Shown here: positions 21,538 to 34,159 of the stretch, piece after piece
Numbering within the stretch: the stretch's first letter is position 1
Layout of the letters: every line of letters starts with the position of its first letter
Program-made: the position numbers and the translations under genes
The notes under the pieces: generated by a model
Told to the model about the DNA's origin: nothing
What the model saw: only the letters and a program-made list of their open reading frames with translations
Databases searched by the model: none
Source: Cylindrodendrum hubeiense
Taxonomy: Eukaryota > Ascomycota > Sordariomycetes > Hypocreales > Nectriaceae
Length of the DNA stretch: 49,329 bases
Assembly (NCBI GenBank): GCA_014621425.1
Contig: JAANBB010000307.1
Span: 1 to 49,329 of the forward strand
Reading direction: 5' to 3'

Positions 21538-24500
21538 GAGCATCCGTCCTCCCGCAGGTTGGAATCTCGATTCTCTACGCTCTCCGCCGCCGCCCGACCT
21601 GCGATATGATACCCAACGAAGCGGCTAAAACACGTTCCGAAGCGGACCCCCACCTTTCGATTTCGAGCATGAGATAATCCACCTTTTTCGGGGCGGTTTG
21701 AAAACTGAGACAAAAAACGACGGAATTCTTCCTTCTCTCCACCTTCCACCCTCAGCGGTGCCGGCTGCACACTTGAGGGTCCTTCCACTGGCCGACCCCA
21801 CTCAGGCTGGTGAGATGGAGGGTGGGATTTACGACGGACATGGACGGACTATTACCTACATTTCGACAACGGACACTACCCGAAAACGAAAAGAAAAAGA
21901 AAAAGAAAAAAAACGGACAGCACCCATTTTAGGACATTGATGGAAGGTGCATGGGATTCAGCATATTTTCATTTTGGATGGGTTTGGATGGATAAGACTT
22001 TGTTACTCTGGGTGCAAACCTGCCCTCACACGCCCCGGCCTCTCCTCACTCTGTCAGCGTAGAGTTAACGGAGCGAGACCTGGAGGACCGGGGGTCGATC
22101 AACGGTGGCGTGAACCGGGGTTCAGAGTCATGGGCGGAAATTTTGGGCTAACAGCGGACGCGCGACCCAGCAGCCACTGGCACCAGGGAACCGGCGACGC
22201 TCAAGCCTCAGATCATAGCCCATGACACCCTCATTCAACAGCCCCATAAGGCCCCTCCTTGGGCCTGCACTGGACGCCACAACCAGCCTCAGGGCGGCCG
22301 ATGGCAAAGGCTCTCAGAAGGGTGGGAGGATCGCGGCCGCCGTGGGTATTGGCCCACAGGTCATGGCGTGGTCCCGGTGTCCAGGTTTGGGCAGATGACG
22401 GATGGATCAGCCCCGGCGATCAAGCCTCGGGACGTGGGGGAAAGAGACAGAACGGTATTGGTAGGGAGCACAGGCGCTTGTTTTTTTCTGCTGTTTTATT
22501 GGGTGCATGGACTGGATAAGGGCATTTGGGATCGAGGGCACTCATTGATGGCTTGGGAATATCTTGTTTTGGGGGGTTGTTGCGCCTTTCCCATCTGTGT
22601 ACTCTCTCTGGCACGGCGTTTTTGAATTTTGCCACACGCATCGCATCACGGCGACATAACTGGGATGGATAAGGAAGATTGGGGTTCTGGGCTTGGATCA
22701 TTTTGTGTTATCATGTAGTCTTCACACGCCATCGACTGGAATCATAGGCACGGTACCATACATACTGTTCGGCGCAGGAAAATTACAAGAGATAAAGAAA
22801 GCAAGGATTTGCACTTGAAGCTTCAGCACCATCACATCTGCAATCTGCGTGCATCTGCTCCGTATCACCAACCCCCAGCATCGCATCAGTGTCAGCACCG
22901 CGGTGAACGGTGGACGGTGAGAGAACGCCCACCGAGCGAGGGAACACATCACGTAGAGAAAACACACCCCCATGTGCACCGTAGGCCATCCGGGTTGCCT
23001 CAATAGGTGCAAGTCCCCGTGAGGTCTCGTGGGTTCTGGTAGGCTCACCTCAAGCCAGGACGCTTCGCCGCTACCGCCAAGTAGTACAACTACCGCCCGT
23101 CATCTAGTTTACCGTCCACGAGAGAGGCAGAGAGAGAAGGCGGTTGGAACTAGACGCTCGGCCCGTGACGCTCTCCCGCTCCCGCCGCTGGCAGTTTAGC
23201 GTTTGCCCTCTGGCCATCCCCCACCGGACGGTCCGAAACCATTCGATGCCGTGTCGTGTCTGTAGGACGACATCATGTCTCTCTGCCCAAACCCAAACCC
23301 TAAGCACCGCGGCTCCGTACAAGAGAGTTTACCGGTGGCGAGGCTCCCCATGTCCAGCCCGTCGACCAACACGCCTCGCGGCCGCGGATGGGACTGCCTG
23401 CGCTGATGCGATTGGGGCGGCCGCGGTGGGCTGGGATGGATCTCCGTTTGCCGTCGACGCGTGGCGGCATCTCGTGAGCGAGCCCCGTAGCCCTGGCCCC
23501 CCTGGCTGCCCGCCTCCAGTGCCGGCCGTCATGGGCTTGGTTGGCTGCCATAGTCTCGTGCTTGACGAGAGTTTGGAGCGGCTTCGATTTTAGCTGATGA
23601 GCATCGATATTAGCACCAGCCCGGGGACCTTGTGTTTATGTTTTCTCGTCGCTAGCTGCGAGGGCGTGAGGTGGCTGCTGTGGGTGCTGCAGTAGCTGCT
23701 GCTCTCCCGAGAAGATGGCGGTGGGTGGATTCGCCGTGGCGGATGGCTGACGATGGCGGACACGGCGGACGATTCGCTGTCTGCTGGAGATTGATATCTG
23801 TGCAGATGGAATGAGGCTCACCTGAGACTCCCTGAGACGCCCAGAGCCATCGGGGTCCGTGTCTGAGTCTGTGTTGTGCTGCGCCAGAGGGCGATCGTGG
23901 GTCGGGTCTAGAAATAGCCCTGATTGAGTTTCTCCCCTGTGCCCGTCTGCCGGTAGAGACTGGAATGAGAAAATCGGGCTGCTGATCGACGGAGCGTTGT
24001 AACGGAGCCCAGTCCGGCAGCTCCAGGCGCGCGCCGTAGAGTTGCAGCACAGCTCAGACGTATGTAGGTACGTTGCGGATGCAGATAGCTAGCGATGCAG
24101 ATAGCTGGACACATGGCAGCACCTGGCTTTCCCATCGACTACCGCGCCTATGTATGCCATGCCGCCATGCCGCGAGCCCTGTTCGTGCTATGCCATGTCC
24201 TGCCATTTCACCCATCGCCGCATGTCCCACGCCCTCCCCTCCCGGCCTCATTCGAGCCACTAGACTTCTTTCATCATCCCACGGCCGCCCAGTTCGTCTT
24301 CTTCACGTCGCAGTGTCCCCTAACCCTCACAAGTCTCACGGCTGTTCCTCAGGTTGCTTCTCCCGAAACTCAAAGTCGGCCACCCGTCGTTCAAGTCGCC
24401 GTCGTCCCCTGCTCGCATCGCCCGCGCTACTGCACCGCGCCGCCACAGCCCTACTTCTACGTACTTGTTCCCCGTCTCGCGCGTCCGCGGGCAAGGGACC

Positions 24501-25120
24501 GTGTGAGACATAGCCAAGGTTCTGTCGTCGTGTTTGCTTTTTCCTCGTCTATTAGGTGCCGCTAGGGGACTTTACGGTAGTTGTCTCTTCCCCCACACGT
24601 TCTCTGCCTCACTGGAAAGGCCCTTGTCTGCTGCTTTGACATCCCCCTGGCTCTCTCTCTCTGTTGCCACCGCCGCTGCCATTCCGCCGCCAGTCCGCCG
24701 CCGCGGCGCTAACATTGCCCGCGTTCGGGATACCGTTAAAGGGTCTTGTCTTAGACCCCGTTGACGTCGTCGCCGGACGGCTCAGATTTGATGTCTAAGC
24801 GGAACCACTATGTAGAAAACTCCGAGAAATAACCCCACAAACGGGTCCTATGGATATTGGCGGCATACTACGATACCAGACTCGTACATCGCGCCTGGCG
24901 CCGGTCTTCCTTCGAGTCGGACTTACCACGCGGCCTACAATTGCTCCTGGTGGCTGGCAGTAAAACTTTGGTCGTTGCGCGTTGGATGAGGTCTAGTAAG
25001 GGGCCTCAAAGGCGGCGGACGACGGTGAGATGGGAGAAAACAACGCTTGCTGATTCATACACCTGCTCGCTCGCCGGTGCTTGGGAAACGCGGCTAAAAG
25101 ATACAACCCTCTGCAACCAC

Positions 25121-25203
25121 GACAGTCAAGTGGCAGGCCTAACAGTCAAGGTGGCAGGCCTAACAGTCAAGGTGGCAGGCCTAACAGTCAGGGTGGCAGG
25201 CCT
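25121..25203. repeat. Minisatellite, four units of 20-21 bp
   Basis: The unit starts AACAGTCAAGGTGGC and ends AGGCCT. Two copies are identical, one has a single substitution, and the first is 1 bp shorter. Units are adjacent with no spacer, so this is not a CRISPR array. Confidence 0.92.
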
Positions 25204-27259
25204 AACAGCATGCACGACTTGGTGGTGCAGCGGTGCAGCGTGTATACCGGGACACTACCGAGTACGTACCGCCGTGTGATGGACTACGTTAGGTGCCTTA
25301 ATTTACCTGCCAACCTACCATCTGCCGTACACAATAGTTCATCCCGTGGATGCCCACTCTCCGCTCCGTGTGGGATGAGACAGCCTCTCGACTGCACGTG
25401 CGCCGCGCGCGCCGGGTGATCGGACAATTACTACAACCCGTCGACCCGTTCCGAGATGCAGCCACCGTTTGGCCTCGCTCACCGGCTCGCGATTGCGATG
25501 GCGATTGCGTGCCAAGGGGTGGGCGCGCTTGATACCATCACGTACGAAAACAACGTATGAGGTAATCCTAGTCGGTGAAGAACTGGGCGCCCGAGATCTC
25601 AACGTGGGGTGCGAACGTGGGTAGGCGGTCTGGTGTCCTGGCCGCGAGTGGGAGATGGCGCCGTATCATCGTAATGAGTGGAAAGCTGGGGGCACTGGAG
25701 GATGGGGGTCGACGTCTCATGGGCATCGCCTTGGTTGCATCGGCAGCCTTGGGCACAAAGGTCCCTCGCTCCTTTTCCTCTTCAGCCTTGCTCCATGGCC
25801 TGATAAGAATCCGGAGATGCGTCGACTGCCATTATCTTGCCGCCTTCCCTCCTAATCTGTAATCTTTGCTATCACAACGTTGCCGCGGGTATCAGTATCG
25901 GCATCAGCATCTGTCCCAGCCAGCTGGAGCGCCCATGATAACAAATGAGCCCAGCAGTTGCCATTACTCGCTCAAAACAGCGCCCCAGTCAATCACCTGA
26001 TGCTACCCTGCTGCATCTACATGGTGGGCTCCGCTATAAGCGAATCGCCCTGTAAGACAAACAGCCCTACTACATGTTTGCTCCCTTTCTTATCAACCCA
26101 TAGGACCTTTTTGCAATTGCGTTTGACAAGCGAGCACTCGGTCGTGCTGTCGGCTGTCCGCCCTGCCTACACGCCTCCCCGGCTGTTGCATCCTGTTCAT
26201 AATCGACCATTTCCGTGTGTCGTTGAAACAGCTCTCCGGCTTCTTAGTACCGCCACTAAAGACTGCCGCTGTAGGGACTCGCCGCATGCCGCCGTCTGCA
26301 ATCGGCCAGTTTTGGCCCTCTTTCTCCAACACCGAATAGTATGCCCTACACCACACCAAAAATCATGACCGCATATCTCGACGGCTTTGATTGGAAATTT
26401 CAAACGAGATAACATGTACAGATGTACGAATCTTGTTGATTGAAGAATTGCCAAATCAGGCCTAGCTGGGTCGAGATGCTCATTATGATGAGGAAGGTGA
26501 TGAGGAGGGTGATGCCGGCATCTCCCCCTTCACAAAGAACAAAGGTCCCTGTTTGAGCCTGTCCAAAGGCCAGGGTGGTTGGTGTTGGTGGTCAAAACGA
26601 GCAATCAGTCGGCGGAACGAGGCACCGTAGAGGGCAGGTAATTACTACGAGGGTGCTTCACTGCCACGGCGTCCCCAACATTTGTGTCACCCAACGTGTG
26701 ATGCGGGAGTGTCCATGTATGCTGGTTGCACTCGAAGAGGGGATTCGATATCGGATCTCGCATGCGACAGGCCCTCGATGGGGGAGGGTGTGGTGGTGTC
26801 AAACCCCATGCCTGATACTAGACGATGCTTGGACGGGAGTTGATGGGGGTGCAAGCTGGAGGGCCCCTCCACGATCCAGAACAACGGCGAGCTCCGCAGT
26901 CTTGATGTGTCAGGGAATCAACTCTGAATCGTCAATGCGTCGTCATGATGATGGTTTGGTGAAGGACTCGCGATTTCGTCATTTCGTCATTTCGGGTCAT
27001 CATGCGAACCCCCATCACCGAGGGTCCGTGGAATGGACCTGCAATTATCCCTCATCCGTCACTAATTCCACGTGTGTGGCCGGGAAGCCCCACGCTCTGT
27101 CACGATGCCAACCTGGTCGGGCGTGGGATCTGGGCGCCGTGGACGATGTGGGCGAGGGGTCGCCGTTGACGTGCTCCCGCGGCGCTGTGGCGTCTCTTGC
27201 CTATTACGCACAGAAGTGCCGGGTACGACTGCAACCGCGAGTGCGACGTTGGCATTCAT

Positions 27260-27295
27260 TTGCTGCTGATTTTGCTGCTGATTTTGCTGCTCATG
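27260..27295. repeat. 12-bp tandem repeat, three units
   Basis: TTGCTGCTGATT is repeated twice exactly and once with three changes. On the minus strand it falls in a 93-codon frame and would encode a Gln/Asn-rich stretch (QQNQQQNQQQ); I do not consider that frame proven to be a gene. Confidence 0.8.
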
Positions 27296-27620
27296 CTGGG
27301 CGCTCAATGAAGCCATCACATGGGATTGAGATTGCCCGGCCAAGGGGCGATGGATGCCCTGGATGCTGGGCGCTGGATGAAGGATGAAGGTTGCGGCCCG
27401 TCGCAGCCAACAGTGCGGGCTGCGCCGGCGGGCAAGTCAGGGCCCTGGCGTGTGGCATGTGGGTTTGCTGGATATGGCCGCAGCCTGGACTGCATCCATC
27501 AACCGTCTAGAAGACGTCTACCCCACAACCAGCCGTTGACCGGTTTCGAACCCTGCATGGAGGTCGAGCTGGGGAGTCCCCCGAAGGCTTTGGCTCACCG
27601 AGGTGGGCGCGTCGGAAAAC

Positions 27621-27670
27621 CCAGGGATGTCTAGGGACGCCTAGGGACGTCTAGGGACACCCAGGGACGC
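27621..27670. repeat. 10-bp tandem repeat, five units
   Basis: Five contiguous units of CTAGGGACGC type with one to three substitutions each. The period is exactly 10 bp, close to one DNA turn. Confidence 0.88.
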
Positions 27671-28247
27671 TCGAGGCCTCGCACGGCCAACAGGCAGCGC
27701 CATCCATCCGCCGTTGGCCACCGTCTTGCGACATCAAAGCTCGGTTCGAGATGTGCCGGCTGCGTTGGGCAAGGTGACCGAATCCGACCGTGGCGGAGCC
27801 CTGACAGTCGTAAGGTCGCCCTCAAGGTCCACGCCTATGAGGGCTCGGACATCCAAGCCCACCTCAGGACTGACTCGGATAGCGGAGCAGCGCCGCAAGG
27901 GTTTCCTGGCCAGTCGCACATGTGTCAAGGTGTCAATGCCAAACCGTCTGCTCGGGAAACGTCTCGAACGCCTCCAGCGTCCCCGGGGTTTCCTGGGGGT
28001 CCTGGAGACCGAGGGACGCTTGGGGGACGCATGGGATGCCCTGAGGGGGGTGTGCATGGAAGGGCATTGACAGGTGGAAAGGCGGGAAAAGTGGCAACTC
28101 GTCGGTCAACCGCTTCGAAGAAGGATCCGGGTCGCTGGATCGCCGCACCGCAAAACGTTACGAGGGTCGCTGCAGGCTCCGGGGCGATACTTTAAACGCC
28201 GGACTTGCGAACTCCGGTGTAACATGAAGCCGTCAACAATTATCCGG

Positions 28248-28322
28248 ATGGCATCCATGACGGCCAACCCCATGGCATCCATCCATCCATGATATCCATG
28301 ACATCCATGACATCCATGGCAT
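28248..28322. repeat. CATCCATGA-type minisatellite
   Basis: A degenerate array of 9-bp ACATCCATG units mixed with 4-bp CATC steps. The cleanest part is at 28290-28320. Non-coding in both directions as far as I can see. Confidence 0.8.
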
Positions 28323-29677
28323 CTCGCCGAGATGACGCGAGCAAGGGCCGATGGGGATCGCTTCGAGAAAATCCACGAACCCCGGTTAACTGCATCTGCC
28401 CGCCCTGCAAACCCCCGCTATGCCGCACATCCCCCTATACGCCAAACTTCAAACGGCGTCAAACCCTCCACGCCCAAGACCTATTTCCTAAATGGTCGAC
28501 TTGCAGAGCCTCCACACCCCATTGCCCTTCAGGCGAAATTCTGCTTTCCTTGTCCATCTGCCCACCTTGGGTCAATGGATTTCACAAGAGAGACAACCTC
28601 GGTATCCGCTTGCCGAAAGGAGCATTTCCTTAACTGGAGACGCGTGTTCTGTCCCGAAGCTTTCTTGCCATTGCCCAAGCGAGGCCCAACGCCTGATGCC
28701 ACTCCTCCGGCTATACGCTCTCCATCGGCGATGACGGATGCCCTCACGCCCCTCACGGCCGGCCGCACCCTTGGGCCGTCTGGCACGACCGCCCACCGCA
28801 TGTCGTGATGCTGCAAAACGGGCGCCCTGGCCCAAGCCAGCCTGGCCGAAACGTGATCACAACCTCATGCCACAATGGACGCCGCCGCCTGTGTGCATCA
28901 AGATTACCTACTCCACGATCTAGGCCCCTTGCCACCTCATGGTACCCCGGGCATCAGATGCTTGCACCCGCACCCGCACCTGTGTCTGAACATGTGACTT
29001 GTATGGCGTTTTGCATTGTGTGCCGAGCTGTCTGACTTATTGGGCGTCTTATGGTTCTCTTCCGGCCACTATGTACCAAACTGTTTGCCCCTACGTACAT
29101 GTGTTTGTATGTGGCTGAATGATAGCCCCCATGGGCCGTGTTTCGGAAGCGTGGTATTGTGAATTTTCTTGCTCCTCCATCGTGCATCTCCTAGGGCGGT
29201 GTCCGCAAACTCTCCAGGCTTGCTAAGATGGCCCAAGTGTTCTGAGACACGGCTGATAGGAGGTCTAGTTCAAAGCCACAAGTTAGGACCAACAGTGCTT
29301 TCGCCAACCGCGGTCATTTTGAGCACTCACATATAATATTCGGATGCCTTCATGCAGTTGACTAAGTACCAATAACCCCCTTATAGAGTGGAGTTTCTCA
29401 CCCATCTTTTTCGCCACCGAGCGTTTGGGACTATCTTCCTAGTAATTATGTAGACGCAATGCTATTTGTTTGAGTCTTTAATCCACGGTCGAAATAGCTT
29501 GTTTGTGCTGTTGCTAACGTGCTGGCCAAGACTTGTTGGTTGTGTCCTGACCCTTGTCTAGCTTCGCATCCTGCAGCCCTGTCAGCTCCTCACGGCATTT
29601 GACACCCATCTTCATCGGCTTTTGCGTGAGTCTTGCCCAAAAAGGAGGATAGTGTATATATAATGACAGGCATGAGG

Positions 29678-29800
29678 CTAGTAAGGATTAATATGTGGAA
29701 TCGTAGCGGCATATTTTCCCACCGACGTCCCGTTTCCCATGGTAGTGAACACAACGTAGTAGATGTCCAACGCAACAACTGTCCAACACAGTAGACCCAT
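29678..29800 (-). pseudogene. Possible remnant of a membrane protein gene
   Basis: A 40-codon frame holds a hydrophobic, protein-like segment (LLCWTVVALDIYYVVFTTMG), and an overlapping 74-codon frame (29590-29814) carries another hydrophobic run further on (ILILTSLMPVIIYTL). The two membrane-like segments lie in different frames, as if separated by a frameshift or missing intron. The W...LDIYYV..TT pattern faintly resembles the GFTLWLLLDIPVLYATLK segment of the terpene cyclase 1.3 kb away, so this may be a decayed relative. The evidence is weak and no start, splice sites or full domain could be placed. Confidence 0.2.
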
Positions 29801-31077
29801 AATACTGGGATCAAAATGGCTAATGCAATACATACATATTAAAGGTACTAGTGCCGATTTATTTATATAATTTGATGTGGTGGGGACTTACATGAGGTTC
29901 CTCCACTGCTACCAAGGGTGGTGACATACCGAGTACCTCTCCAGGTTTGGGTTACCACACTAGTTTCAAAGAACAGGATGAGGACAATTCTCTTGGTAGC
30001 TAAGGCGAACCGGATGGTACCCACCCCCACAGCTCATGTGTACAATCAGTCAAATCCATTGCCATCAGACATCCCATAAGTCCATTGGCCTCCCATAAAT
30101 TCATTGAGTTCAACCTCGCCATGGTTATCATTCACCTTCAGCCTCTCGTCCACCGGTGGATATCATAGCTATCCTCTATTTATGATTGGAAAGCCTGCCA
30201 TCCCCCGGTGCTGCATCATTCCCAAATTTCCCAACCTCTGCAGGCTCTCGTATAGATGTTAGCGCCTACCGAGAAGGAACCGTCTCAAGGCTGGCATAAC
30301 GATAATACGTAAGAGCTCTACCGGGACCGGTTGAGTATGCGATCATCATTTACCACCAGCCATGAGTCTAGAGGAATCCTCCTAGTCAGTACCCGTGAGC
30401 CAAAGTAGCTCGCTCCAAGGGGTGTACGTGCAAGGCCGATCAAGTAACGGGCAAAACGTGTATACACTGCTAGTTCCTGCAAGAGCGGCTGGTTCAGGGC
30501 TAGATCTTCCGAGGTTGTCACATATCACAAAAGCCACCGTCGAGCCAACAGCAAGCGACCGTCCGGTGGCGCGCTAACTAGATTTCAATTGTCCCCAAAC
30601 ACACGACAATAGTCTTAGCGCCACTGTCTTCCCCGTTGAGCAAAGGACATAAAGACTAGTCAGATTGATAAGGGGCATGATCCACAGCACAGAGTCATAT
30701 CCGGTCGAGAGCTTGAGCTATTTATTGCTTGTTTGGTCTCCGACCTTGCCTTATTGGTGAGATCGCGATCCAACTACCGGGTGCCTGGATTCGTGTTGCA
30801 TCTGCCATCCACCAACGACACCCTTGTGGCTACCGTCAAGCATTGGTCTACCCCCATGCGTTTTTCTTTTTGAGGTCAGTCTGTTTAAGGAAGCCGATCT
30901 TTTCCGGTGTTGCTTCGCCTCCACGAGGTTCGGCAGTTGGCCATGTCGGATATTGTTCCCAAGTCGTTTAGCACTCTCGACAAATAACAGGTTTCATTTG
31001 AGTTCTGACTTGTGCATGTACCCATATTCTTTCCACTCGTCCGAGCAATCTCTTTCTGCGTCACCCGGTTACATCGA

Positions 31078-32270
31078 TTATTGGCGCTTTTTCTCACTGG
31101 GCGCCTCTTCTCCAGCTACCACAGTTCCGTCGGAGAGGATCCGCTCCGTTGATCGGACGTGACCCAACACGAACGGGTAGGCAATGTCACAGCAAGTCGC
31201 TGTACCAATGATGAAGATACCAAGTGGATGGAGCACAAAGCCATGAGCTTCGGGCCAATACCACCACAACAAAATAGTAGTCACGGGAAGCCCCATGAGA
31301 GTGCCAACGAATCGACAAAACCTAAACAAGATATCATGCGGTCAGCTTAAGGCGTCATATCGTGGGGGTTTGGGGTGTTGCGGGATTTCTATCTGCATCC
31401 TCGTCACATTTGAAGGTCTGCGGCTGTGTTCCAGGTAGCAACTAGACTACTGGGTTCACCAACTTTCGAGCTCCGGAAAACGGCACCTGACAAGCAAGCT
31501 GCAGTAGAGCACCGTTCTCCTAGGACAGAACAACTGAGACAAGCAACGTGTATCCAATGGCAAAGAGCAACAAGCGAGTGCGAAATGACAGCTCAGAGGG
31601 ACGAGAAACATCGATACAGACACCCCTCTCGGATAATCGAGGTATTAGGAGTATCGTAGGAGGCCTGATAACTGCATCTTGGGAAGACTCACCAAATTGC
31701 ATAGCTCTGCCCGCCCGAGTGTCCTCGCTGGAGGAGCATCGCCAAAGCGCTAACGCTGAAGGCCATTTGCGCCACGCCAGCCGACCAAAAGGCCAATTCG
31801 GTAGTGTCGCGCGCTTCGAGGCCCTTCCACGTCTTGCCCCATTTGATGCCGTAGCCGCGGTGCGGTTCCTTGAGCCACCACCAGACGAATAGAGCGTTAC
31901 CAACGAGGCCGAAGAGAAACATGATACCCAGAAGCAGCGGGATGTTCCTTGCGATGAGAGGTGACGACGCGAACGAGCGCGGAGCTGTCTTCAGTGTCGC
32001 GTACAACACCGGGATGTCTAGGAGCAACCACAACGTAAAACCGAAGAATTCGATAGGCGCCTCGCATACTCCAAACGCATATACGACTTCCCAAGAGAGA
32101 TTGAGCGCGAGAGCGAGTAGTGGTGCAGGTGTCGCTTTGGTGGCCAGAGAACGACGGATCATGAGGACATAGGCCGCCAGCCAGAAGAAGATACCAGCAG
32201 CGAGGCAGGCAGTAGAGGCCGGGACAAGCCAAATCGGCGCCGTATCCGGAGCAATATCTGAGGACCCCAT
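31078..32270 (-). CDS. Pyr4/PaxB-type integral membrane terpene cyclase, two exons, 273 aa
   Basis: Exons (minus strand) are 32270-31693 and 31321-31078, separated by a 371-nt phase-2 intron with donor GTGAGT, branch CTGAC and acceptor TTTAG. The join reads SYAIW|FCRFVGTL. The product is a small, very hydrophobic protein with about seven membrane segments, as in the Pyr4/PaxB family, which protonates epoxidised prenyl chains in meroterpenoid and indole-diterpene pathways at the ER. The two acidic residues considered catalytic in Pyr4 have candidates here: Glu61 in NLSWEVVY and Asp238 in CCDIAYPFVLGHVR. The sequence GHSGGQSYAIW and the C-terminal DGTVV also fit the family. No prenyltransferase, FAD epoxidase or polyketide synthase lies in the window, so it is an orphan and its substrate is unknown. 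The start MGSSD was chosen; the frame is open further upstream (to 32441), but that extension is not membrane-like. Confidence 0.8.
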
Positions 32271-34159
32271 TGTTGGTGATGTACGTGGTGGGAGTGTTTT
32301 TAAATGGCGAACAGGCGACGCGACTAGTTGATGAGGTCCTGCAGTCGAAACTAGCTCCACTCGGGCCAGATGAAGCCAGGAAATCCGATAAATAGAAGAT
32401 CTCGCCAATTCGGCAGAGGCAGTGAGGAATGGCCAAGACAAGGGATTGTCCTAGTATTCACAACCCACGGGCCTCACAATCATCAAGCCCGGATCCTTCG
32501 GCTACTCGCAACCCACGTTACGGCGACTTTCCGGAGCTTATTGTTGCACAGCTGTATTGCCAAGGGAATCAGCAATTTGGTAGTTGAGTCTTGAGTCGAC
32601 GTGGGATTGAATGCTGATGTAAGATGAGCCGGGCTGAGGTGTACTTGTGTCAAGTCGGAATCTGTCGGCCTGAGGCTCACAAACCCTACCCTAGACCTCC
32701 GAATGCGTGGCAGGAGCCGATGACACGAGTTATGAAGAGGAATCATCATCTCGTAACTAGACAGAGTCAAAATCTTTCAAGGCATGCTACTCGCATACAT
32801 AATATGCTAGGTAAGGCCTGAAAGTTATGCATAAATCTGAGAGAATAAATAGAGATAAAATAAACATCGTCATAGGGTTTATCAATAAGTGTAACGGTAT
32901 GATCCGGAGTCTTTAGACTTTTAGAGGATAAGACGTCACTGCATTCCTTCCTTTTGCTAGAAATGAGTTATCAACAGCGGACTGCCTTCAACAGGAGTTC
33001 TGTCTTGCATTGGGCTATTTGTTTAATCCAATTATCAGTCATTGAGATCAATTGGGAAGATTCTAGGTACAGTGAGGTAGATTACCCACCTTCATCATTG
33101 CAGTCATCATTAGCCATGATCACTTGTTAGTATTTTTGGCCTGTTCGTGTGGCATCTTCTCGTGAATCGTTTAATCAGAAGATGTGGTGAGTGGCATCTG
33201 TCAGTCTCGTCTATTTTGAACATTTCCACTGACCCCAGTCTCAACCCTCTTCGCGGTTGCAGACGCATCACCACTGCAGTCAGTATCAATCTGCCTCTTG
33301 GTTGGGTTGCTGGGACTTCTAATCTCTCTTACATCCCACCACAAAGTAGTTAATTTTTTTTTTATTTTTTTTTCGTTTACAAGAGATAAATTAATTTATT
33401 ATGCTGGGTTTAGACCAAAACCAACAGTCTCTCAGTCCATTGTATTACTGCGACTCCCGTGCATGGCGAGATTAAATCCCGATTCAGACACAACCATGAT
33501 GCAAAAAGTTTCGACCCAAGTGTCTTGAATTGTGCAAGGGAATAGACAGGCAATGGAGACTACTGGTGATATCTTGAGATGAACCCTCTTCACGTCTGGG
33601 ACCAACTCGGAATTTGGATGTGTCAGTCGAGCATTTGGGGTTCATTCTACGTTTTAAGTTGCTCTAGTTGAACTTTATTATGCATAAATTAATGGCAAAT
33701 TTATTTCGACGCTTAACCCAGGCCAAGGGCTAAATATTGAGGTCCCCGGTTTGGGAAGCAGGAAAGGCAGTGCTACGAGAAAGCAAGCTTAGTGCATGGA
33801 GTTATTTTAGTATTGACAATGTAGGACAGGGGCATATGGAGGCCGCATTTAATAGCATGTAGTGTCGTAAACGGAGGTTGGACTTTGTTCTAGGCGCACT
33901 GTTTGTCAATCGTTGAGAATTTTAACTGGTCATGTTGCATGTTGGAATCGATATTGTTGCTTAGACCGGCTTGAATGGAAGGGTAGCGTAATATATGTCG
34001 AGGCAATCTTTAGAATCTGGTGACGCGTATTTTTGGCCTCGAATGAATCTCTGGAAATGGTCACTCAACAGTCATCTGGGACTTGAACAATTTGGCTCAT
34101 CTGGGATTGGCAGAATGAGGAATCGGTCGACGTGGGGGTAACTAGGGGCCAGAAAATGC

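Larger units (their letters stand above)
21538..31077. other. 9.5-kb stretch with minisatellites and no supportable intact gene
   Basis: No recognisable protein on either strand. The largest frame (270 codons, plus strand, 26575-27387) has random-like composition and ends in a microsatellite. Tandem arrays lie at 25121-25203, 27260-27295, 27621-27670 and 28248-28322. From about 29.2 kb base composition shifts to AT-richer DNA. A short membrane-like frame there (29678-29800) is listed separately. Confidence 0.55.

Noticed and set aside
25121..25203. Repeat array considered as CRISPR
   Set aside because: Units are directly adjacent with no spacers, and the genome is eukaryotic.
26575..27387. 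270-codon plus-strand frame
   Set aside because: Composition is random-like, no domain or signal peptide, and it runs into a 12-bp microsatellite; antisense frames of similar quality overlap it.
27540..27565. tRNA-like B box (minus-strand GGGTTCGAAACC)
   Set aside because: Neither the T stem nor an A box and acceptor stem can be formed around it.
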